Below are positions 45,852 through 52,888 of a stretch of DNA of 64,000 nt, piece by piece (within the stretch, counting starts at the first letter, position 1; the number at the start of each line of letters is the position of its first letter). Both the position numbers and the translations under genes were made by a program. The DNA is taken from assembly GCA_016125045.1 (NCBI GenBank), contig WGML01000010.1, positions 101,623 through 165,622 of the forward strand. The letters are read 5' to 3'. Origin of the DNA: a bacterium. Lineage in GTDB: Bacteria > Pseudomonadota > Alphaproteobacteria > Caulobacterales > Hyphomonadaceae. Below the pieces are notes generated by a model that was not told the DNA's origin, made no database searches, and saw nothing but the letters and a program-made list of their open reading frames with translations.

Positions 45852-47441
45852 TCAGATGGGAACGTGTTTCGGCCGCGTCCACTGGATCCAGTAGGCGATC
45901 ATCAGTCGCGTCACGACGATCGAGGTGAACATCGACGTGAAAATACCCACCGAAAGCGTCACCGCGAAGCCGCGCACAGGGCCTGCGCCAAGGAAGAACA
46001 GAATGAGCGCTGCGAGCAGTGTCGTGATGTTGGCGTCAAGAATTGTCGACATCGCCTGAGAATAACCGGATTCAATCGACGAGACCGGCGAACGGCCCGA
46101 CCGCTTTTCCTCTCGAATTCTCTCGAACACGAGAACGTTGGCGTCCACCGCCATACCGACGGTCAGCAAGATCCCTGCGATGCCTGGCAACGTTAACGTC
46201 GCCCCGACGCCGGACAACACTCCAAGCAGGAGCACCATATTGATGCCGAGCGCCACGACCGCGAACACGCCAAGCAACCCGTAGCCGACCAACATGAACA
46301 ACACGACGAGACAAAGGCCGACGATCATCGCGGTGAGGCCTTTCTCGATCGAATCCCGCCCGAGACTGGCGTCGACGACCCGTTGCTCGACCACGTTAAG
46401 CTTGGCCGGAAGCGCCCCGGTGCGCAGAATGATCGCGATGTTTTCGGCCTCTTCGATGCTGAAATTCCCCTCGATCACGCCCGACCCGCCAAGAATCGGG
46501 CTCCGGATGACCGGGGCCGACACGATCTGGTTGTCCAGAACGATCGCGAACGGGGTCCCCACATTTTCCTGGGTGGCTTTGCCGAAACGGGACGCCCCAA
46601 CCGGATTGAGCCGAAACTCGATCCGCGGCACGCCGCGCTCATCAAACCCTTGAGCCGCTGACTGAAGGTCGGCGCCTTCGATGATCGGATCCTCGAAGAC
46701 GACCTGCGGCGCGCCATTTAGGTCATTGCTCGCCAGTGCGACGCGGCCGCCGCTCGGCTCTCCAACCACGTAATCTCCGGGGATCGCCGCGACATCGACG
46801 AGGTTGAAGGTCAGCACGCCTGCACGGCTGATGAGGTCGACGAGGCGGGCCGGATCGCTTTCACCCGGCACTTCCACGACGATGCGGCTGTCGCCCTGCT
46901 TCTGAATGTTCGGCTCGTTCACTCCACCGGCGTCAACCCGCCGACGAACGCCCTCGATCGAGTTGGCGATCGCGTCAGCCTGAAGTCGGTCAAGAGCGTC
47001 GCGGGTCAGGGACACCGCGAGAATGTTCCCGGAGCGCTGCTCGACGGTGAGCGATCGCGGCGCGCCGATCGCTCCCGTAACCGGAGCCCCGAGCTTCTCG
47101 ATCCGTTCACGCGCCTCTTCAAGCTTGGCCGCGTCGCGGATCGGCACCAGTACAGCGTCACCCGCAACTTCACGCGTTCCCGTCAGGATCGAGGGTTGCG
47201 CCCTAAGGGTTTCGCGGATGTCGCGAGACAACTGCCGCAGCCGGTTGGCTCGCAGATCTTCCTGGTCAACCTCCAGCTGGATCGCGACCCCGCCCCGCAG
47301 ATCGAGACCGAGTTTCAACGCCCCGGTCGGGTGCGCTTCCTGGGAGGCCAAGGGAAGCACGTTGGGAAATGCGAGGAAAGCGCCGATGGCGATGGTGATG
47401 AAGATCACCACGAGCTTCCAGGGCGCGAAGCGCAGATACAT
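45852..47441 (-). CDS. secD: protein translocase subunit SecD
   Basis: SecD of 529 residues, a proton-driven partner of SecYEG that helps pull proteins across the inner membrane. The first helix is followed by LGLDLRGGVAIQLEVD, then the large periplasmic P1 domain with RRRVDAGGVNEPNIQKQGDS and EVPGESDPARL. The membrane half has LVGYGLLGVFAVVALGINMV, the conserved ILLTVGMAVDANVLVFERIR and a final GFAVTLSVGIFTSMFTSIVV. yajC precedes it by 7 bases. No secF gene follows; secE does. Confidence 0.97.
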   Translation of the reverse strand: MYLRFAPWKLVVIFITIAIGAFLAFPNVLPLASQEAHPTGALKLGLDLRGGVAIQLEVDQEDLRANRLRQLSRDIRETLRAQPSILTGTREVAGDAVLVPIRDAAKLEEARERIEKLGAPVTGAIGAPRSLTVEQRSGNILAVSLTRDALDRLQADAIANSIEGVRRRVDAGGVNEPNIQKQGDSRIVVEVPGESDPARLVDLISRAGVLTFNLVDVAAIPGDYVVGEPSGGRVALASNDLNGAPQVVFEDPIIEGADLQSAAQGFDERGVPRIEFRLNPVGASRFGKATQENVGTPFAIVLDNQIVSAPVIRSPILGGSGVIEGNFSIEEAENIAIILRTGALPAKLNVVEQRVVDASLGRDSIEKGLTAMIVGLCLVVLFMLVGYGLLGVFAVVALGINMVLLLGVLSGVGATLTLPGIAGILLTVGMAVDANVLVFERIREEKRSGRSPVSSIESGYSQAMSTILDANITTLLAALILFFLGAGPVRGFAVTLSVGIFTSMFTSIVVTRLMIAYWIQWTRPKHVPI

Positions 47442-47448
47442 GGCTGGT

Positions 47449-47799
47449 TCAGCTCTCTTTCACGTCGTTCGCGGGGGCCGGCTCGGAGCGGTTGCGAACG
47501 TCCATGATCATGGAGCGCACGATACGCAGCTTCCCGCCTTCGCCTGTGTCGAGCGTGACTTCATCATCGGACAGCTTCGCGATCTTACCGATTATTCCGC
47601 CTGTCGTCACAACGCTGTCTCCGCGTTTCAGCGCGGACAACATGTCCCTGTGCGCCTTTGCACGTCGCTGCTGGGGTCGGATGAGCAGGAAATAGAAAAT
47701 CGCAATCATCGGGACGATGAACAGGAGCTGCGACATGATCGACGCCCCAACCGAAGGGGTGGCGGGAGCCGCCTGAAACAGCATGGGAAGCAAAAGCAT
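47449..47799 (-). CDS. yajC: preprotein translocase accessory subunit YajC
   Basis: YajC of 116 residues: one N-terminal membrane helix (LLFIVPMIAIFYFLLIRPQ) followed by QRRAKAHRDMLSALKRGD, then VVTTGGIIGKIAKLSDDEVT, the conserved cytosolic beta domain. It associates with SecDF. The frame allows a start at 47799; an internal ATG after residue 21 is a less likely choice. Seven bases separate it from secD. Confidence 0.94.
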   Translation of the reverse strand: MLLLPMLFQAAPATPSVGASIMSQLLFIVPMIAIFYFLLIRPQQRRAKAHRDMLSALKRGDSVVTTGGIIGKIAKLSDDEVTLDTGEGGKLRIVRSMIMDVRNRSEPAPANDVKES

Positions 47800-47861
47800 A
47801 TCGGCTCCTAGCAGGGGAATTTGGCCGCCAGATCCCTATCGACCGGCCAGCATGGCGGCGG

Positions 47862-47889
47862 ACTATAGCTGCGGCGGCGCCCAATGCAA
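47862..47889 (-). promoter_or_regulatory. possible yajC-secD promoter
   Basis: On the minus strand TTGCAT (47889-47884) and TATAGT (47867-47862) have a 16-base spacer and lie 63 bases ahead of the yajC start. A reasonable but unproven sigma-70 match. Confidence 0.35.
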
Positions 47890-47939
47890 TCGACGCGATC
47901 GCAGTCCGCAGGCGCCCAGAGTTACCTCGGATCGCACCG

Positions 47940-49007
47940 TCACCGGCGATCTGCCAACGGGGGAAGGTATCCCGTGGGGTCGACGGGCTCGCGGCCGCGC
48001 CGCAGCTGGAAATGCACCTGTGGCGCGCGTACCGACCCGGTCGCGCCGACCTCAGCAACGACCTGGCCCTGGCGCACCATTTCGCCCTGTTTGACAAGAA
48101 TTCTCGACGTGTGGGCGTAGGCGGTCACCCACCCATCCTTATGACTGATCAGCAGGAGATTTCCGAATCCCGTGACTTCAGTCCCCACATAGATAACCTC
48201 GCCCGCCGCGGCCGCGCGAACCGGCGCACCGAGTTCCGCGGAGATGCTGACCCCATCATTTCGAACGCCCCCGTCGGAAAGCCCGTAACCGGCCAGAACC
48301 GGCCCCTCCACGGGCCAGAGAAAGCGCGCACCCTGCGCCGGGTTGGACGCGAACTTGCCTGCAACCAACGCCGCCTGGGGCGCGGGCGGCGAGCCACCCT
48401 GCGGCCTGGAACCCTGGGAGGCGCCGGGTGTCGAGGTCGCCGCGGCCGCGGCCCGCTGCGTCGACGAAACGCCGGCTGGACGCCCCCGATCCGTCGCAAG
48501 TGGGGGCAGCAGGACCTCGTCTCCCGGCCTCAGCTCCCACGGTCGCGACAGCCCGTTCAGCAGGGCGAGCGACCGCCGGTCGACGCTGAATCGCTCGGCG
48601 ACGGACTCAAAACTCTCGCCGCGCTCGACGACATGAACATTGGGACGAGGAAGGTAGATCACATCGCCCGGTTTGATGACGTAAGGTTCACTGAGCCCGT
48701 TCTCCGCCGCCAGCGCTCGCATGTTGACCGAATACCGGCGCGAGATCGAACCCAGCGAGTCGCCCGCCCGGACCGTGATCGCGCGGCGCGCCCGGTCATC
48801 CGCCGGCTGGCGAAGCGGTGGCCGGATCGCCCCACCGATCGATGCGCCGCCCACGGCGCTGCTCGGCGACGCTCTCGGGCGCTCGTCCACCCCCCGGTAG
48901 TCCACCGGCGCCCGGGACGACACGCCCCCTGCGCATCCTACAAGAATCAGCACCGACACGAGCCATGCGGCGTGCGCCCATATCCCCTCAAGTGAGCCCG
49001 CCTTCAT
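47940..49007 (-). CDS. LysM and M23-like lipoprotein, NlpD/EnvC type, probably not catalytic
   Basis: A 355-residue envelope protein. The N terminus is a lipoprotein signal (LVSVLILVGCAGG). Two LysM domains follow at about residues 75-120 and 122-168 (RAGDSLGSISRRYSVNMRAL and ERGESFESVAERFSVDRRSL), which should bind peptidoglycan. An Ala/Ser/Pro-rich linker leads to an M23 peptidase fold from about residue 235 to the end. In active M23 enzymes a His and Asp in the first motif bind zinc; here that place reads VRNDGVSISAELG, with neither kept, though YAHTS and the VHFQLR histidine remain. This fits the inactive amidase activators (NlpD, EnvC). The ATG at 49007 gives a proper lipoprotein signal. 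Confidence 0.85.
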   Translation of the reverse strand: MKAGSLEGIWAHAAWLVSVLILVGCAGGVSSRAPVDYRGVDERPRASPSSAVGGASIGGAIRPPLRQPADDRARRAITVRAGDSLGSISRRYSVNMRALAAENGLSEPYVIKPGDVIYLPRPNVHVVERGESFESVAERFSVDRRSLALLNGLSRPWELRPGDEVLLPPLATDRGRPAGVSSTQRAAAAATSTPGASQGSRPQGGSPPAPQAALVAGKFASNPAQGARFLWPVEGPVLAGYGLSDGGVRNDGVSISAELGAPVRAAAAGEVIYVGTEVTGFGNLLLISHKDGWVTAYAHTSRILVKQGEMVRQGQVVAEVGATGSVRAPQVHFQLRRGREPVDPTGYLPPLADRR

Positions 49008-49056
49008 GTCCACGGCGCGATCTCCATCGCTCAAGGCCAAACCGCCGAAAGGGTGA

Positions 49057-49707
49057 TCAAAGCTCCCTCGCCACCCCGGGCGTGAGGGGCAGAAAGCGAC
49101 TGGGAAGCACGACCGCACACTCTGTTTTTCCGTCTGAAATCAATTGACACCGCGTAACCGACTGCCGCTCACCATCATCGACAGGCGCGACGAGAACGCC
49201 TTTCGGGGCAAGTTGCCGGACCAAGGCTGCCGGCGCTTCGGACACCGATCCATTGAGAATGATGCGATCGAACGGCGCCGCAGTCTCCCAGCCGTTCAGC
49301 CCATCCGCGAGCCGCGTCTCTATCCGCGACGCCCCAAGCCGGTCGAGCCTGCGATCGAGGTCGTCAATCAGCGTCCGCCAACGGTCGATCGTGAAGACGC
49401 GTCGCGCCAGTCGCGAGAGCACCACCGACTGGTAGCCGGAACCGGACCCGATCTCGAGCACATGATGCTCTCGCTGCACGCCGAGGGCCTGCACCATGTG
49501 CGCGACCATCACGGGCGATGTCAGGACTTGTCCACACTCTATCGGCAATTCCACGTCGTCCCAGGCGCTCTGCGAAAAGCTCTCCGGCACAAAGGCGGTC
49601 CGGTCCGTTCGCTCGATCGCCTCGAGAACCCGAAGGTCGCTAATCCCCGTCTGGCGCAGCGAAAGCACCAACCTCGCGACCCTGAATCGCGGGTCCTTCG
49701 GATCCAT
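49057..49707 (-). CDS. pcm: protein-L-isoaspartate O-methyltransferase
   Basis: A 216-residue SAM-dependent methyltransferase that starts repair of isoaspartyl residues in ageing proteins. The SAM motif is VLEIGSGSGYQSVVLSRLA, and the substrate-binding segment is GQVLTSPVMVAHMVQALG with the Ser preceding Pro that family members share; LPIECGQ precedes it. The usual C-terminal part is present. Its start codon lies just behind the surE stop (adjacent bases 49707/49708), the classic surE-pcm pair seen in many proteobacteria. Confidence 0.92.
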   Translation of the reverse strand: MDPKDPRFRVARLVLSLRQTGISDLRVLEAIERTDRTAFVPESFSQSAWDDVELPIECGQVLTSPVMVAHMVQALGVQREHHVLEIGSGSGYQSVVLSRLARRVFTIDRWRTLIDDLDRRLDRLGASRIETRLADGLNGWETAAPFDRIILNGSVSEAPAALVRQLAPKGVLVAPVDDGERQSVTRCQLISDGKTECAVVLPSRFLPLTPGVAREL

Positions 49708-50478
49708 CTAGTCCACCATTTCAAGCCGCTCCGCGAGCCGGTCGCGGAAGGCATGATGGGTCATGTCGATATGCAGCGGCGTGATGGAAATACGCCCGTC
49801 ATAGATCGCCCGAAGGTCGGTCCCTTCGGGCGGTTTGGAGAGCTTTCCGGTGTAGCCGAGCCAGAAGTAATCCACGCCCCGCAAGTCCTGGCGCTGATCA
49901 AGATGCACGATGCTTTCATCGCGCAGCCCCTGCCGGGTGACCTCGACACCGGCGACTTCATCCGGCAGGACATCCGGAAAATTCACATTGATGACAACGT
50001 CCTTCGGCCAACCGTGCGCCAGTAATCCCTTGAGCACCCTCGGCCCCCAGGCGCGCCCGGTCTCCCAGGGGATGGGCTCGCCGCGCCTGAAGTTGCGCGA
50101 CTGCGAGAATGCGATCGCCGGGATTCCCAACCGGATACCTTCGATGGCCGCGGCGACGGTTCCAGACTGGCTGGTGTCCTCGGCGAGATTCTGCCCCCGA
50201 TTGACGCCCGAGAGGATCAGATCGGGAGGCTGGTCCGCCATGATATGCAACACCGCAAGCAACACCGCGTCGGCGGGCGTGCCGTCGACGGCGAACCGCT
50301 TATCCCCCTCCTGCCGGACCCGGACGGGCGCGTGGAGCGTGACCGCACGGGCCTTTCCCGACTGCTCCTCATGGGGGGCGACGACCCAGACATCGTCCGA
50401 CACGGAGCGGGCGATATCCTCCAGCACCGCAAGGCCCGGAGCAAACACACCGTCGTCATTTGAAAGCAGGATGCGCAC
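49708..50478 (-). CDS. surE: 5'/3'-nucleotidase SurE
   Basis: A 256-residue metal-dependent nucleotidase, thought to help survive stationary phase and stress. The N terminus MRILLSNDDGVFAPGLAVL carries the NDDG metal site (Asn7, Asp8, Asp9), DVWVVAPHEEQSGKA adds Asp/Ser ligands and LILSGVNRGQNLAEDTSQSG holds the conserved Asn. Length is normal. It is directly followed by pcm. serS, often upstream in alphaproteobacteria, is not here; a 349-base gap lies upstream instead. Confidence 0.95.
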   Translation of the reverse strand: MRILLSNDDGVFAPGLAVLEDIARSVSDDVWVVAPHEEQSGKARAVTLHAPVRVRQEGDKRFAVDGTPADAVLLAVLHIMADQPPDLILSGVNRGQNLAEDTSQSGTVAAAIEGIRLGIPAIAFSQSRNFRRGEPIPWETGRAWGPRVLKGLLAHGWPKDVVINVNFPDVLPDEVAGVEVTRQGLRDESIVHLDQRQDLRGVDYFWLGYTGKLSKPPEGTDLRAIYDGRISITPLHIDMTHHAFRDRLAERLEMVD

Positions 50479-50827
50479 CTGGACGTCCTTGTCTGGCGAC
50501 CCGATCGGGACCTTCGCGCCGGAATAAGGTCATTCGCGTGATTGGCCAAGTTGTCCACGCATTCCAAAGGTTGGGGACGCGTTTCAGGCAGGTTTCGGAG
50601 CCGGTCCGGGCGGGGCGCGGGACCTCAGAAAAACCGCCGCCGCGGAGGCGCTTGCGGGGAGGAGCGAGCGCCCTCTCCAACATCTCGCGGGGACGGCGCA
50701 AAGTCGACGTTCGCGCGATTTTCCAGACGCCGCCTGGCGATTCAGCCTCCGCGCCCGCAAGCCTGGCCCATCCAGCCGCGCCTCCAATCCGGCGATCGGT
50801 CGATGCGGGGATAAACCACCCTTCGCC
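50479..50827. other. intergenic stretch between surE and the isoaspartyl peptidase gene
   Basis: 349 bases in which I see no supportable gene, tRNA, strong promoter or terminator. Short open frames exist on both strands but have no signature and no good ribosome site. It contains the surE upstream region and the 3' flank of the peptidase gene. Confidence 0.5.
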
Positions 50828-51862
50828 TCAGCGCGTCTCGTCGCCATAGATGGCGACCCAGCGGACCCCGGTCGCATCGGCGTATCCGCGGTACATACCC
50901 TCCGAATTCATGACGAAGGCGGGCTCGCCCCCTGGTCCGAGCGCAATGACGCCTCCGTCGCCGCCAAGCGCCGCGACCTGGTTCAACGCCTCGCCGGCGG
51001 CCTCGGCGATGGTCAACCCTGAGAGCTTCACCAGATCGCAGAGCGTCTTGGCGACGCCGACGCGGATGAAATACTCGCCGTGCCCGGTCGACGAGGTGGC
51101 GCAGACGCCGTTCTCGGCATAGGTCGCAGCGCCGATGAGCGGCGCGTCGCCGACCCGCCCCGCCGCCTTGGCGGTCATACCACCGGTCGAGGTGCCCGCT
51201 GACATGTTTCCCTGAACATCGCGGGCGGCCGCCCCGACGGTGCCATGCCGATCGGACGCGCTCGACCGCTTGCGCTCCTCAAGCACGCGCTTGAGGGCTT
51301 CGGCGCGCGCAGGGGTGGTGAAGTAGCTGTTGTCGACCTGTTCGAGTCCCTGCGTCTTTGCGAAGGCGTCCGCCCCCGGCCCCGAAAACATCACGTGCTC
51401 CGATTTCTCCATGACCGCCCGGGCGGCGAGGATCGGATGCTTGACCGTGGTGACGCCCGCCACGGCGCCGGTGTTGCGATCGCGACCGTCCATGACCGCG
51501 GCGTCAAGTTCATGGGTTCCGGCGGCGGTGAGCACCGCGCCCCTGCCGGCGTTGAATTGCGGATCATCCTCCATGACCAGCACGGCGGCCTCGACCGCAT
51601 CGAGCGACGCCCCGCCATTGGCGAGCACCGCCGCCCCGGCCTCCAGCGCGCGCATGAGCGACGCCCGGATCTGCGCGTCGCGCTCCGGCGTCATTCCCGA
51701 CCGGGTGATGACCCCCGCGCCGCCATGGATCACGAGTGACCAGACTGGAGGCTGCGCCTGCGCCTCAGACACGGCTGCAGAGGGTGCGGCGGGCGGCGGC
51801 GTTGTGCAGGCCGCAAGCAGCGCCGCGCCCGCGGCGAACCCGACCCATGACGTCCATCTCAT
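50828..51862 (-). CDS. isoaspartyl peptidase / type III L-asparaginase, predicted lipoprotein
   Basis: A 344-residue Ntn-hydrolase that should cleave itself before Thr208 in RHGTVGAAARD; the new N-terminal Thr is the nucleophile for hydrolysis of isoaspartyl dipeptides or asparagine. WSLVIHGGAGVITR opens the alpha part, FNAGRGAVLTAAGTHELDAA and VAGVTTVKHPILAARAVM follow, and the beta part has STGGMTAKAAGRVGDAPLIG with the conserved GTG-like site at GHGE. Unusually there is a lipoprotein signal (LLAACTT, Cys19), so the enzyme is anchored outside the inner membrane rather than cytosolic. The ATG at 51862 has GAGGG 7 bases upstream. Confidence 0.9.
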   Translation of the reverse strand: MRWTSWVGFAAGAALLAACTTPPPAAPSAAVSEAQAQPPVWSLVIHGGAGVITRSGMTPERDAQIRASLMRALEAGAAVLANGGASLDAVEAAVLVMEDDPQFNAGRGAVLTAAGTHELDAAVMDGRDRNTGAVAGVTTVKHPILAARAVMEKSEHVMFSGPGADAFAKTQGLEQVDNSYFTTPARAEALKRVLEERKRSSASDRHGTVGAAARDVQGNMSAGTSTGGMTAKAAGRVGDAPLIGAATYAENGVCATSSTGHGEYFIRVGVAKTLCDLVKLSGLTIAEAAGEALNQVAALGGDGGVIALGPGGEPAFVMNSEGMYRGYADATGVRWVAIYGDETR

Positions 51863-51977
51863 CGCCTGACCCTCTCGCTCCGCGCCAAACTGCTTCTCGC
51901 CGAAGCGCCTGATCATGTCGATAGCGGCGGCGCATCCGCTTCCTTAGGCGCGCCGAAGGGGCCGCGGCCGTGGCCGG

Positions 51978-52469
51978 CTATTCAAGCCCCGGGCTGTAGG
52001 TCAGAACGCCGGAGGGCCGTTCCGCGCCGAAGGTCAGCCACTGAACATACCGGGCGGCGAGGTCGCGATAGGTGAGCCGCCCGTCCGCGACGAAACCGAA
52101 CCTGTGATAGTAACCTGGATCGCCGATCAGCACGCACCCCTTCGCGCCGGACGCCTTCACCTGCGCGAGCCCCTGCCGGATCAAAGCGCTCCCGACGCCG
52201 CGACGCTGAAGATGCGGGCGGACCGCCACCGGCCCGAGACCGAGCCACCCCACGCTCCGGGCGTCGAAGAAAACCGGAGAAAAGGCGACATGCCCCACAA
52301 CGTCGCCGTCAATGACGGCCACCAGAGACAGGGTGAGGTCGCCATCCGCCCGCAGCTTGCGGATGCAGGCCGCCTCGTCGCCCGCGCTGAACGGCATCGG
52401 CGCGAACGCGGTATCGGTGACGTCGTGGATCGCGTCGACGTCAGCCGGGGTCTCTGGCCTGATCTCCAT
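51978..52469 (-). CDS. GNAT-family N-acetyltransferase
   Basis: A 163-residue protein of the YhbS-like GNAT branch. The acetyl-CoA motif A is LGPVAVRPHLQRRGVGSALI, where RRGVGSAL is the pyrophosphate-binding loop, followed by GCVLIGDPGYYHRFGF, typical of this branch. No partner gene or substrate can be read from the context. It lies between the isoaspartyl peptidase and a small CsrA-like gene, on the same strand, 69 bases behind the latter. Confidence 0.85.
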   Translation of the reverse strand: MEIRPETPADVDAIHDVTDTAFAPMPFSAGDEAACIRKLRADGDLTLSLVAVIDGDVVGHVAFSPVFFDARSVGWLGLGPVAVRPHLQRRGVGSALIRQGLAQVKASGAKGCVLIGDPGYYHRFGFVADGRLTYRDLAARYVQWLTFGAERPSGVLTYSPGLE

Positions 52470-52538
52470 CGGCGCGAAGTAGCAGCGGCGATTTGAATCG
52501 CCAACGGGTTGCCAGTGTTCGGAAGGAACGCCCGCGCG

Positions 52539-52832
52539 TCAGATATCGCCGCGACGCGCCTCGATCCATTCGTGCACATCGGAGCGGTGGATCGGCACAT
52601 GGGGCGCGGCGCGGAACATCAGGCGATGGCCGAAGAAGCCGAGGTCGAGGCGCACATAGATGTCGGGGGCGATCTCGACATCGCTGTCGCTGGTGACCGA
52701 ACAGACCCGGCCGCCCGGCCCGAGGAGACGCGCCGCCCGAGCGCGCGGGGCGACCTCGACCACGGTCCAACAGCTCTCATCCTCACCGATGATGATCTGC
52801 TCATCGACTTTGACATCAAGGGCGATCGACAT
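52539..52832 (-). CDS. small CsrA-like protein (tentative), possibly a partial tandem of the fold
   Basis: A 97-residue protein I would call hypothetical but for a similarity to the RNA-binding regulator CsrA. Residues 1-30 read MSIALDVKVDEQIIIGEDES then WTVVEVAP, like the CsrA beta1-beta3 pattern (ILTRKVGESIMIGDD and V-T-V-L-E-V). Residues 52-91 (VEIAPDIYVRLDLGFFG, then FRAAPHVPIHRSDVHEWIE) match the second half of CsrA, including AP and the HR before the final helix. The RNA-contacting Arg of beta1 is Val here, but the Arg in the HR pair is kept. The ATG at 52832 has GGAGG 5 bases upstream; a start at 52889 coupled to the valS stop is also possible. The assignment is made by eye. Confidence 0.55.
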   Translation of the reverse strand: MSIALDVKVDEQIIIGEDESCWTVVEVAPRARAARLLGPGGRVCSVTSDSDVEIAPDIYVRLDLGFFGHRLMFRAAPHVPIHRSDVHEWIEARRGDI

Positions 52833-52888
52833 CCCTGCCTCCTGCAGCCTGACCCGTGAAGGTTGCAGGGGTTGCAGGGATCGGGCCA

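Noticed and set aside
50479..50827. Small open frames in the surE upstream gap
   Set aside because: No signature, Arg/Pro-rich composition and weak ribosome sites; no serS remnant could be read.
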